Assembly: GCA_011800805.1 (NCBI GenBank)
Contig: MPNW01000412.1
Span: forward strand, 1 to 64,000
Direction of reading: 5' to 3'
Length of the DNA: 64,000 bases
Source of the DNA: Hirudo medicinalis
Taxonomy: Eukaryota > Annelida > Clitellata > Hirudinida > Hirudinidae
The notes beneath the pieces were generated by a model, which was given only the letters and a program-made list of their open reading frames with translations, made no database searches and was not told the origin of the DNA. Below, one piece after another: positions 36,031 to 47,572 of the stretch. Position 1 is the stretch's first letter. Each line of letters begins with the position of its first letter. Both the position numbers and the translations under genes were made by a program.

Positions 36031-37739
36031 GTGAGGGAAGCATGGAATTTCTTGTATTCTAAATTGGAAATATTCCCTCAAGGCTTTCACTTAGAGGACC
36101 AGCATGTGGTACAAGGCAACATATTAGATCCCCAAGACCAGAAAGAATGTTGGTCAGAAAAAGTACTCAGTAAAGTGAGCCATAAAAATATTGCAGTAAT
36201 TAATCAGAATTATTCCACACTCATATTCCTACTTCAGCATCAATTATACTAGTCTAAATTATTTATTTATTTATTTGATTAAAGTCTGTTGCATGACTAA
36301 GATGATTTGGCTGCATTAGTCTAAATTCATTAAGTTAATGCTTAATTAATTAAGTTCATCACATTTATTAAGTGAAATGGATTATGGTGAATTGAGGTGA
36401 GAAACCAAATAGATTTCATTTCATTGGGATGATGAATTTTGCAAGAACTTTGTGCCAACACTGCGATTTTGGACAAACTTGGTGAAGGGTTAATATTAGT
36501 GGTGCATATGATGATAATGCTTACATGACAACAAATATATAACATTATAAAATATACAATGAGACCTTGGGTGACATGGAACTGGCAAACCACAGCAGAG
36601 TTTATCAGAAATGTATAATCACCACAGAAATAGTCCCAATTTAGAATTATCTGAATTATAACCTGTTAGTTATTATGTAACATACACAATGAAGAACAAA
36701 CAGAAGACAATTGAATCCAAGGCCAATTGAAAAAGCCACTGGAATCTCAATAATAATAACTTGGAGATCCATTCTAGACTTTATATTAAATTACAAAGAA
36801 GTAAACAGAGGGCTCACTGATATATTGCATTCATCTATCCGACCACAATCCAAAAAGATTAGTTTGCAATAAACATTTAATCGTGAATGCTGAATAAATC
36901 AATTGCTTATGGTTTTTGCTTTCACTCTTAGAAATAACTTAGCGACCCCATTTCTGAAGGCTTTCTACTTATAATGACTCAACGTTAGTAAGAGAATTGC
37001 ATATTGTAACAATTTAAAGTGCAGCCAACACTCAAACAGTGCATCTTAAAGGTTTACCTCACTGGTAAAGGGTCAATAAAAAAAAGATTGAACTTTATTC
37101 TGCAACTTGACACTTGCTGTCATAATATACTGATTTTACCAGCAACAATTAAATAACATCCATTACATGTATTCCACTTCATGACATCAATTAGATGGAC
37201 TTTTCCCAATACTCAATCAAAGCAGTGCTCAATGACTTACTACAATTGTCGAAAAAGTTAGATTCGAATCAGAGTCTAAAATCAGCTACAAAAATGTTAT
37301 GTGTAGGATGACATCAGTTGAGCTTAATTTTTACAGGACCCTTGAATAACTATCAACTGGAATAATATGATCTGGTCACTTTCCAGCTCTCTAAATTTGG
37401 AATTAACTTTCTGTTTCGTGAGAAGATTTAACAATAACCTCCCAAGTTTGATTTCTTATCGTTATTTGTCACGACAAAAGGGTAAAACCGCCGAATCTGC
37501 CGTAATCAATATTCATAAAATGAACTCCTCCCACTAAATGGTTAAAAGTAACTTTCGGCTATGAAATTAATAAATTAATAAAGTAAAATAATATAATTAT
37601 GATTTAAAGCAACCTGCCCCTATGAAAATGTAGTAAAATAAAATAAATTATATTTACGTTTATATATTATAATTACGTTTACGGGATATTTTCTATAAAG
37701 CTAAATCATGACTTATATGAAACGAGGGACGCGGTGAGA

Positions 37740-38240
37740 TGGGCTATGGACCACGGTTTATTGAGCAACCATAAAGTCTGCCAATGTCAGTCACCAATGA
37801 CGTTGTGCACATGAAACAGCACAAACGATAATTGTGTCTGGAGACATCCTTCATATCTCATTCCAACTGATGGAGCGCTGAACCACGTCCTCCCACGTGG
37901 TCCATAAACCTTGCTGTGACTGCTGCACTACCTTTATGACTCGCTCTCTCTCGATTTCCCTCCTTTTCTCTTGCTCGAACCGCTGAGCAGGACTCTGACC
38001 AGCATGACTGCCCGTCTGAATAGGACCTCACATTTCCTCAAACATCAGTTCCGAAACTGACTCATCTTGTGCTTTAAACTTTCTTTTTGTTCTTAGAAGT
38101 GGTTTAACTTCGCGGACCCTGATGTCAGCAGAGTTGTTTAACATCCACTGCGTTCTTATTTTGGAGACCTTATAATCCTCCACTGGAGAGTTAAAGACTA
38201 AGATGCTGTCGTAATTAGAAGCCAATTCCTAATATATAAC
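37740..38240 (-). mobile_element. LINE (non-LTR retrotransposon) reverse transcriptase C-terminal relic
   Basis: Two frames on the minus strand carry consecutive pieces. One (38225-38028) reads PVEDYKVSKIRTQWMLNNS, ADIRVREVKPLL and RTKRKFKAQDESVSELM, then stops. The next frame continues GPIQTGSHAGQ, EKRREIERERVIKVVQQSQQG and LWTTWEDVVQRSISWNEI, then TGA where the family has Trp. This order matches the region after the catalytic core of LINE reverse transcriptases, with its W-x-x-W-E...R-x-(I/L)-S-W motif. The frameshift and stop show decay. Confidence 0.7.
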
Positions 38241-38691
38241 TTAAGCCTTAACATATGTATAAAATTACTCTCCATTAAAAATTAAAAATGTTTTGTAACT
38301 CCTTTAAGTATAAATATTTTGCATGAATGGCCTTTGCCATAAACTTATTACCGCAAAATATAAAAATAAAACAAATATTTTTATTGGCAACTAAATGGAT
38401 ATGCTAATGCTTGAGATGGCCACGTAAGCCATTTAGATAAAAACAAATTACTCGTAATTGGACAAATATTTACTTGATTTAAATCTGGCAATAAATGTTA
38501 AAGAATGATTTAAAAGAGATACGGACCAAAACAGGGACGTTATATAACCTGATCGAGGCGGGTCAATATAGAGTATGTGCGGTGCGTGGATTACATAACA
38601 TTTTAATCATATGTTTTTTATTGATGTATGATTTGATATTAAATTTTAAATAGCTGGCTTCAGAGCTATTTTTGACATTAAAATGTCCTAG
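38241..38691. other. No gene seen
   Basis: AT-rich spacer between the LINE relic and the Twinkle 5' end. Confidence 0.4.
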
Positions 38692-38916
38692 TCATAAGCC
38701 ATGGATCCTAGCACGTTTTCTTTGATAGCGCCAAGTACGATATTGAGGCTTAAGTTGGGTGGTTTCGTAATCAAGTAAATCAGATTTAAGCGAGTTATCT
38801 TTGCGTGGAATGATCTCGAAGTCGCAAGTCTGCAGCAAAATTCTTAAAGAAAGCAGACTTTTAAGAGTTTGCCATAACTTAATAAAAAGGGAATTTAGCA
38901 CATGCCCAGAAAGCAC
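38692..38916 (-). CDS. Unrecognised ORF antisense to Twinkle exon 1
   Basis: A 74-codon frame ends in the basic tail KPQYRTWRYQRKRARIHGL. The part outside Twinkle exon 1 (38692-38809) looks coding-like (KSDLLDYETTQLKP). It may be the last exon of a small basic protein divergent to Twinkle, perhaps with acceptor CTGCAG near 38830. I do not recognise the family, and chance is possible. Confidence 0.2.
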   Translation of the reverse strand: MLSGHVLNSLFIKLWQTLKSLLSLRILLQTCDFEIIPRKDNSLKSDLLDYETTQLKPQYRTWRYQRKRARIHGL

Positions 38917-41900
38917 TAGTGATGCCGAGGTATCTTTTTTCTACTGCGAAAATTTGATTGCGATTGTTGACCATTTGCCAATTTAAATCCGAGCCGTTGC
39001 CCTTCAGCAGAAGTATAAAGATTTAGGGAGAACAAAAAAGGAAATACTCGAATTTTTGGGACAAATGAATATGGTTCATTCAGAAAAACATGCCTGCATT
39101 ATGACAACATGTTTAAGAAACTCAAAAAGTAGAACCAGGTTTGATAAACTGGATAAACTTTACATCAATTCAACAACAGGTTAGTTTTTATTTTAATTGA
39201 GTAATTTTAATATTTAATAACTTGTAAGGCAATTTACTCTGCCAAATCTACTAAATATTTCAGCATGTGCGTTGTTGACAATTATGTCAGCTGCCTGATA
39301 AACTAATTCATATATAGGCTTAAGGAAACTCAAAAAAATGCCATTTTAGCACGATGGTGATTTCACTATGAACAAATTAGTTAAAATCTTTATAATGGAA
39401 TTTTAAAGAACTTTCTTAAAGCTGAGGAAACATGTGTTTTTACCATAATGTTAATTTGCCCATTATTAGGATATTTTGCCTGCCATGGCTGCCATAAGAC
39501 AGGACCTTGGAGTAAGTTTAAGGAGAATACATTGAAAGTACATGACAACCTGTGCAAAAAAAGGTTTGATGTACTTATTGATGGTTTTACTTATTGATGA
39601 TTTGATGGTTTATTTTAATTTTATTTGAAAACAGATGCAATATTGTTTTAACCGCCATTTGAATCCTTAGAGAACACCTTACATTCATTCACTTTGTGAT
39701 CTCCTTCTTATAAATTAATATGAACTAGTTGTCATATGTTTGTGCATTGTAAGCTTAGTTTTTCTATGTTTTAGTTTTCCATGATGTTGAAGTAGTTATA
39801 ATTTATTTGTAATATATTATGATAATTTATTAAGATTAAATAGTTGAAGCATTTATGAACGGGCACCGACGGGAACTGTTTCAGCACGTCATCACCGAAG
39901 AACCATCATTTTGTGATTTTATGAAAGATTTTGATTATCTTAAATATTTAAGGATTCCTTCATGTTTTGACAAAGACGAGGACGTCAAAAGCATCATGGA
40001 CAGTACCTCTTTTGTCGAAGCATGCAACATTTTTGAAGAATCTCTTCCCATTAACTCCTGTGATATTGAAAAACTGACTACTCTGCTCGAAGATTTCAAT
40101 ATCGAAGTTGGTTAATTATTTGGTGGATCGAGCTTGTTTGTTGAGTATTTAGTGACTTTTCATGGCATCATTCATACTTTGTAAGTAGTTTGTCTATCTC
40201 ATTTTGAAGCTTCATTTTCGTTTGGTAATAAATGGTGCCTCATATAAACTTATTGATTGGTTATTTTGTTAATTTGCTAATAAATCAATTGTTTTCATGA
40301 GCAAATCAACATCGTTTTGTAGGGCATAAAAGTCAGTACCCTTGAAAAGTACCAGGTGAGGATAAAAAGCGATTACTCGGGTCTTGTCTTTCCTCTGATT
40401 GGTCTCAAGAACAAGGTCATGGGGGTGAAGGTCGTTTCATATCCTCCCAAAACTGAGGATGAACATGCACTTCTCCAGCACAAATTTGATGTCAAGTTAT
40501 ATTTGGGGTTTGACTTTTTTGGTTTACGTAATAATCATTTTTGCGTTACCTAATAATCGGTCGTTAGCTTAACTTTGAATGTGACACGCATTAATAAGTT
40601 GTGCAACAGATGGCATGACCCATACAATTTTTAGTTGATGACTTGTTTATTACAATATATATTTATAATATCTCCAACATATTGCAATCATGGAACCTTT
40701 AAAGAATTATCACCTTTTGCTTGTTTGAATTTGTTATGTATTCCAATTTTTTAAATTGGCTTTATTTGTAATTTTGACGAAAGAATTGTTTGAATGTGAG
40801 ATCCGTTCGGACATTTTATAGGGAGGACCTGCACGGCTTGTTTGGTTTCAACCTCATTCAACCGACAACAACAGAAGTTGTGCTCGCCTCGAGCGAATTG
40901 GATGCTCTTGTCTTATACCAAGAAACTGGAAAAGTTGCAATGTGCATTCCAAAAGAAGAACCAATCCTGCCTCAAGAGGTTAGCCATTTAAATGCACTTT
41001 TGTATGGAAATATTGCATCGATGGAATGCTTTTACTTCAATTACAGGTTTTGCCTCTGCTCGAGCCCATCTCTAAGATTACTTTGTGGATGGGGGGCGAT
41101 ATTTTGAGATGGGACGACATAAAACATTTTGGCGTGAAGTTAGGAGAGGCTCGATGCCACTTGATCAGGTGACGCTTTTGTCCTTTATTCGTTTTATCGC
41201 TCGTTCATTACAGATTTGAGATTAGCCGACGATAATATTTTGACAGGCCGGACGCGACACGTCCCGTAGCCTTGGAAGCCTTAAAAAGATCTTTGGATCT
41301 CAAGAAAATATTGGATTCTTCAGTCTCTATGAAGCACAAATGCATAACAACAATACTTGACTCAATCGAGGAATTGAGAAATAAAATCTACGATTCCGAC
41401 GAGGCTACCGGCGTCAAGGTAATTTTTGAAAGTTTCCTTTGTGCTCACTTGAGGCGTGCAGTTTAACTCGGCAGGAGTGCCAACAGCATGGTGTGTCACG
41501 TTTGCAACTCAGATGTGCCCTTGGGTGGGAACCATCTATGTCAATGGTTGACAAAAAGTGTTTAGCAAAAAACTGTCTATATCTATCTATTTACGATGCT
41601 ATGTGAGGCACTGTATAAATGAATATCTGTTGCAATTAATGTACACATATTAAGGTCAATGCCTGGGCTTTATTTGGTGGTTCAATTTGCATGGTGCCAT
41701 ATGGTTCTGACATGGTGTGGTATTCCTTTGTCATCAAATTCAGGAATGCAACCATTTTAATCACCATCTTTGAAAATGTTTAAATGTCATTTTATCATTT
41801 TTAATGTAATGAAGCATCCATTTCAAATTGATATGCTTTTCTAAGAAAAAAAACCTAATTGATCTTCAGCTAATGAAATTGTTTGGTTGTGTTGGAAAAT

Positions 41901-43851
41901 ATTTGGCATTTGTTTTAAAACTGATTTGATGAAATATTTTAGAAGGTTTAGAAAGTTTTGAATAAATCCTATAATTGAATAATAACTTAATAAATATTAC
42001 AACTGTAAAGTGTAATACTGATGGATTAGCAGCAAACAATTAATTTCAAACTAGAGAGAAAGTAAAGACATTAGTAATTTCGTTATCGAAACTTGTAACA
42101 TGTAATAAATACCGATGTCAAAGGCTTTCCTAATTTACTGGAGCTGTATTGTGATCATTAAATTATTTATGAATTAAGGATTTATAAAAATATCAAAATG
42201 CAAACTGACAGGGCTGTGCCTATGCCAATCATCGGTTTTTCATGATTGTTTTTCATCCTTTGACATTAATATATCGATAGATTGATGAACTGACTTTAAG
42301 ATTTTAAATGTCTTTAGTGGCAGAGATTCCCAAAACTGAATCAGCTGTTGAAGGGTCACAGAAGAGGAGAACTGACTGTTCTTACTGGTTCTACAGGGTG
42401 TGGGAAGACAACCTTCGTCAGTGAATACTCGCTCGACCTAGCAATGCAGGGGGTGAGAATTGTTACTGGTTAATTTTTTTGCCATCCATGAATAGTTCAT
42501 GAGTCGTTATGCGATATCTAACGAAATCAAATCAAGTCTTGGATTAGAATGATCCTTCACGAATTGACAACATCGCATTTAAGGTGAAAACATTGTGGGG
42601 CAGTTTTGAAATCAACAACATTCGCCTCATGGAGATCATGCTCGCCCAGTATTCCCAGTGAGTTGAAACTTTAAATCCCTAGACTTATACCTTTTCAAAT
42701 GTTCGATGGTGCTCAGCAATGGAAAGTGGAAGCTGTGTTGAGTTCATTTCATTCTATGAAGATTCATTTTGAGTCCAACCATTCAGATTTACTTTTCCAC
42801 TTTTTAAGACTAGACTTGGCAAGCAACAGCGACAAATTTGATCATTTCGTCAAGTGTTTTGCCGAACTGCCGATGTATTTCATGACGTTCCACGGTGAAG
42901 AATGCATCGATAAAGTCATCGAGGTCAGGAGATTTTGAATCCATTCACAGAGTGGATAAATCAGCTGAATTGGAATGTGCTTATAAAGAATTACTTTAAT
43001 ATTGCAAAATATTGCACTTGATGGCTTCTGTTGACAAATTATTTGAAATCGTCGTAGGTTATGACGCACGCAGTGTACGTGCACGACATAGCGCACGTCG
43101 TCGTTGACAACCTCCAGTTCATGATGGGTGTCAGCGATTCAAAGAATTATGACAAATACTTGAAACAAGATGTCATCATTAGTGCCTTTAGGAAATTTGC
43201 CACAAAGTCCAACTGTCATATCACTCTAATTGTCCATCCTCGAAAGGTTAGGTTTTTGATTCATTTGGTTCATTTTAACAACTTTTGAGATGTCCCACAA
43301 CATGTTTTTGTTGCTGTTGAGGACAACAAGACGACATTCCATTTGTAAACATCTTGTTATTTTGACCTCAGGAGCCCACAGAATTGTTGACACTTTCATC
43401 TGTGTTTGGGAGTGCAAAGGCCACCCAAGAGGCCGACAATGTTCTACTCCTCCAAAGCACTGGAGCCGTCACAGGACGTGGAAAGAAATTCATCCAAGTA
43501 TAAATTGAGATAATTCGATGCATTTATTTATTTATTTTTATATTTATTTCACATTGATTTCTTCCTTGTTGTTGTTGTTTCTCTTGGTGGCCTTTCTTCA
43601 GTTCTTTACAGCTGAAGATGACAAACATTTGCAGGTTGAACCAAGAGGTCCATGCCTTAATCCATTTTACCATTTTTCAGGTAGCAAAGAACAGGTATGC
43701 TGGGGACTTGGGCAACATGCCACTGAAGTTCAACAAGGAATGTCTCAGCTTTAGTATCAAATCGAAAGACAAATCCAGCGAATCGGGTGGCTTGGAAGAA
43801 GAATTTAATGAAGATAATTCAGATTTCTCTGATTTTGATGAATCGATTTAA
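38810..43851 (+). CDS. TWNK: Twinkle, mitochondrial replicative DNA helicase
   Basis: Hexameric 5'-3' helicase at the mitochondrial DNA replication fork, related to phage T7 gp4. Fourteen exons: 38810-38929, 39008-39179, 39470-39583, 39844-40106, 40323-40495, 40822-40978, 41047-41168, 41247-41418, 42318-42452, 42584-42657, 42809-42923, 43058-43246, 43372-43497, 43681-43851. Total 700 residues (human 684). Exon 1 is a mitochondrial targeting peptide ([17 protein letters not shown], with an R-x-F-S cleavage-like site). Cys pairs C70-x4-C75 and C102-x2-C105 resemble a remnant primase zinc finger. The primase-like domain includes LWMGGD and RPVALEAL. Helicase motifs are Walker [10 protein letters not shown] (455-463), LWGSFEINN, Walker B VVVDN (D556), HPRK, and [12 protein letters not shown]. 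The tail is acidic. The exon 3 donor and exon 4 acceptor are the least certain joins. Confidence 0.93.
41419..42317 (+). other. Longest Twinkle intron
   Basis: A 0.9 kb intron between the primase-like and helicase halves, close to the linker. No internal gene or element was recognised. Confidence 0.6.
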
Positions 43852-44639
43852 ATGGCTTCAATTTTTCAGATAAAAGTCTTTTTAGTCACAGTTTTGTCAA
43901 ATTGAGTTTTTATGTAATTATGAGGTCACAGTTCATGCAATTTTTTAATTATTTTTACACTTTTGTGCTGCCCTCCTCATGTTAGTGATGATCCAATAAT
44001 TGTTTCTAGTTTAATCATGGATTGCTCTGTGCGATGTTTCTACAGTGGTTTTGAAATATTTGTAAAAAAAAGTGCTGCCATTCGTTGGAAGATTTCAAGG
44101 CAGGTTGGACTCATCAAATTATTAATTTTTGCTCTCAGTGGAGGTCGTTGATTTCGAAATGATGTGGTGACGCATCACTGGTTTCCATGTACGTCGATGG
44201 GACCGTGGTTAAAGTTGAAGTTAAGTGTGCTGATGCGTTGTCCTTGTTCCTCTAAGTGCACATTTACATAAATGATATGGATGGATGAGGTAGGCAAGAG
44301 TAATTGTGGGTTGTCTTGGGTAGCATGAGGTCTATCTCATCCGACATCGCCCCATTGCAACCCCAACAAAAGTCCAGCATCCTCTTACTTCGCGGGCCAA
44401 ACCCAGCAGTTTCCAAAAGGTTCTAACAATTTTCAAGTTTAGCTTTTACGTATGATTGTTATAATCCTCGAAATGATCAACAACGGTTATGCGTGGAAAG
44501 CACAAACCGCATGAGCTGATCAAATGAAACAATGTTTCAAATATAAAGATGCTTTTACATTTTTAAAATGTTGTTTTCTTGTACGCATTTGTAACGAGAG
44601 AATTTGTGTTAGTTCTCCGTTGGATTGAAAACAGTTATT
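43852..44639. other. Intergenic region after Twinkle
   Basis: No gene recognised. A 62-codon ORF at 43963-44151 has no known match. Confidence 0.4.
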
Positions 44640-45075
44640 TTAGTCCCGCTTTTGTTAGTTATAGTTGTGATCAGTGTTATTTCAGTTAGCACTTTTCAGT
44701 TAGAGTTTGAGTTACAGTTAGTACTTTCCAGTTACAGTTAAAGTTACAGTTAACTTTATACTGTATTTCCAGTTACCAGTTACAACTTTCCAGTTATCNA
44801 AAGTTTACGGAAAATTGTTTACATAATAAAGTCATGCTGATATAAAAAGTTCAGTTAACTGATTGGACTTTCCAGTTAATCAGTTACTACTTTCAAGTTA
44901 AAGTTATAGTTATAGTTATTTAGGCGTGGTCAGTTATAGTTACAGTTAACTGATTTGGTTTCTGTCAGTTATTAGAGTTTCCAGTTACAGTTATAGTTAA
45001 TAGAATTAACACTAGTTGTGATCATTTAGTTTTAGTTCAGTTATAGTTTTAAATTTTTATATTTTTTAGTTATAG
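44640..45075. repeat. Degenerate CAGTTA/GTTATAGTTACAGTTA repeat field
   Basis: Dozens of variants of CAGTTACAGTTA, ACTTTCCAGTTA and AGTTATAGTTA with an irregular period of about 6 to 24 bp. One undetermined base is at 44799. Confidence 0.85.
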
Positions 45076-45179
45076 TTTTAACTTGTTAAAAACTAATTTA
45101 ACTAATTTGTTAGCTTTTAGTTATCATGTACGAATCAAGGGAGCTGCAGAACTTATGGAACTTTGGGTAGGCTATTGCG

Positions 45180-45557
45180 TTCAATGGCAATCCGTCTCCA
45201 ACCAGAAATTCAGCAAGGCAGTGATTTCTTGTGTTTGCTTCTTTGGCTTGACCATGAAATATAACGTCTGATCTGAGACCGATTCCTTATTTCTTTGCTC
45301 TGCTTCCTCCAACTTCTCATAAACTGTACGATGTTGTTGTTTTTTTCCTTGAGATTTGTAGTTTTTCCAATATTTAATTTCTCCGCAAATAGCATCGTCT
45401 GAGCCATTGGTCTTTGCATGGGATTGAGATTTGTTGTCAGCTCCATCACACAGAAAATGCATCCAAACTTCGTAGGATAGAAAAATATCAAACAAGTGTT
45501 CCGAACCCGGATCGCCAACGTGAAAGGCTGGAATCCTAACCACTAGATCATGTGGGA
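45180..45557 (-). mobile_element. tRNA-Glu-derived SINE
   Basis: On the minus strand the element starts at 45557 with TCCCACATGATCTAGTGG (tRNA-Glu acceptor, D-arm and box A). Next comes anticodon arm CCAGC-CTTTCAC-GTTGG (anticodon TTC) and box B GGGTTCGGAAC (about 45497-45508). The T-stem partner and 3' acceptor strand are absent. A body of about 300 bp follows, with ORF-like sequence (KSQSHAKTNGSDDAICGEIK). This is the usual build of a tRNA-headed SINE. A LINE-type tail was not identified. Confidence 0.65.
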
Positions 45558-46776
45558 GGCAACGATAAAAAAGATCGTCGAATCGACATGGACTCGCCGC
45601 CGTTCCGAGACTTCCGTGCAAGACAGAGTTCAAGACAGATGATCGAACGAGGACGTCGAGTCCGACCCAAGAATCATTTCATCCTATTATCGATCCGCCG
45701 TGCACACTTAAATTTATGCTTTTTTCCAAAATTATATCGACGTTTCAGTATAATTTTACTCAATTAATCATAACTTCGCAATTAATTGTCAGATTCACAT
45801 TTATGTTACCGAAGAAGTATAATTTATACAAGAGCTCTAGATGATAATAGATAAGTTCGAATGGCGCCTTAAACGTTTGAGAAGCAATCTCAGCACCTCA
45901 CCAAGTGACGTGTAAGCAGGGAGGGTTGCGAGAAGTTATTTTTCTGAATAACTTGGAATGCAAGAGACAATCCAATAAAGAGCAAATGTCTTAAATTAAA
46001 ACAAATTTTTTGAAAGGGGCTTGGAACTAATATTAGAAATAGTTTACAACTAATATTTGGAACTTGATTGTTTCAGTAGAACGTAAAGGGGCCAGAATTA
46101 AGATCAAAAAAGATTGGACAGGTCGATCAAATTTTATATTTTACAACAGAATTAATTGTAACTTCAAGTTTAATAGTTCTTGGCCTGAAATTCTTGGTTA
46201 AAAAAGGGCCACACTTGCAAACGTCTAGCATCTCAAGAGCCCGATAATCTCATAGGGGAAACCATGCTTTCTGGACGAGCAATGAGGCAATTGTAAAAAT
46301 TTATTTACATCTGCAAATCACATGAACGTAATTGGAAAACAATTTACAAATATCAAACTTTCAAGGTGAGTAGAGCAGAGTAACATTGTAAAAATTAAAA
46401 ACAATTTTGATCAGCAGTTTTTAATGAACCAGGGACGAATTTGTGCCATGAAGGCAAGACAAGGATCACAAGAACATTGAAAACAATTAGAATGTCTGTT
46501 AGATCATGCAGATGAAGTAAAATGACTCTGGAATCGAATCGTTCCTTTCGCTCGGACGACATGATTTTCTAAAGGCAATTACATTTTCTTAATACTGCTT
46601 CTGGAGTACATCAGACTAAGGAATGTGAGTTTTTTGAGGTCTTCACAGTGCTGGGGGACGGCCATGGTGCGCTGCCGCCATGGCTTCGTGCGGGAGTTTG
46701 GAGGGGTTTTCAAGTATCGAAGTCACCTTGCACAGGAAGGGCAGAGAGGAGAGAACACCTGTCAGAACAAATTATC
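45558..46776. other. Intergenic region up to the assembly gap
   Basis: No gene recognised. About 46645-46770 is distinctly richer in G and C than its surroundings and runs into the gap. Confidence 0.4.
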
Positions 46777-46986
46777 NNNNNNNNNNNNNNNNNNNNNNNN
46801 NNNNNNNNNNNNNNNNNNNNNNNNNNNNNNNNNNNNNNNNNNNNNNNNNNNNNNNNNNNNNNNNNNNNNNNNNNNNNNNNNNNNNNNNNNNNNNNNNNNN
46901 NNNNNNNNNNNNNNNNNNNNNNNNNNNNNNNNNNNNNNNNNNNNNNNNNNNNNNNNNNNNNNNNNNNNNNNNNNNNNNNNNNNNNN
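46777..46986. other. Assembly gap (210 N)
   Basis: A run of 210 undetermined bases. ORFs crossing it are artefacts. Confidence 0.99.
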
Positions 46987-47220
46987 TGATTCTTTACATC
47001 TTTAACATGTGTGCTGAACTCTCAATGCTAATGATTTTAGTTCCACAATAAACATATTTTGCTATTTTTTCAAGACATGTAAGTTCTTTTATACTTTTGT
47101 GCAAGAACCATAAAACTCCTCAAGAGTTAAAAATCAATTCCTTGAACTGAACATATGAAGATATCTTTCTGTGAGAATCGATCATAAACTTCCCTTAAAA
47201 AATTGATTAGGTTTTAAAAG

Positions 47221-47226
47221 TTTATT
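47221..47226 (-). terminator. Poly(A) signal of Mondo
   Basis: AATAAA on the minus strand, about 70 nt past the Mondo stop codon. Confidence 0.6.
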
Positions 47227-47295
47227 TAAAATACTTCAACATATTTTATGCAAGCATGCTTCAACAGATAGTTTTTATATAAAAATGTAAATCGA

Positions 47296-47572
47296 TTACA
47301 AGATAAAATTCTTCCTACCTTCTCTGAGAGCAGGCAGTGAGCACTTGGTGTCGAGCCACAGCATGATGGACTTTAACATGTCCTCCTTAGAACGCGTGAG
47401 GACGGTTTCATTGTAGGACTCCATCCAGGACCTCATTATTATGCTGAAGATCCAAAACTTCCAGTTGTCCATGGTTCTTTCGTACACGTACTCCTTCATC
47501 ATTAAGCTCATTCGATCGGTCTTTTGGGAGGGGGCCGAAATCCCCGAAGCAGGAAGCTTTTGCTGGAGTTCA
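47296..47572 (-). CDS. Mondo: Mondo terminal exon: dimerisation and cytoplasmic-localisation domain
   Basis: It contains TMDNWKFWIFSIIMRSW and LWLDTKCSLPALRE, matching the WMC/DCD tail of MondoA and Mlx. It ends GRKNFIL and TAA, shorter than the human tail. Confidence 0.9.

Larger units (their letters stand above)
33818..37739. other. Intergenic region between PTPMT1 and the LINE relic
   Basis: No gene recognised. It contains a hAT-like terminal sequence at 35480 and a dispersed-repeat copy at about 35895-36030. Unexplained moderately GC-rich sequence lies at 34610-34850, including a CGCTCGTGACGAGCG palindrome at about 34700. The 97-codon ORF at 34414-34707 is not assigned to any family. Confidence 0.45.

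Noticed and set aside
45497..45557. Functional tRNA-Glu(TTC) gene
   Set aside because: The T-stem does not pair and the 3' acceptor strand is missing; it is kept as a SINE head.
46625..47051. Three ORFs of 113-126 codons
   Set aside because: Most of each is undetermined sequence (N gap).
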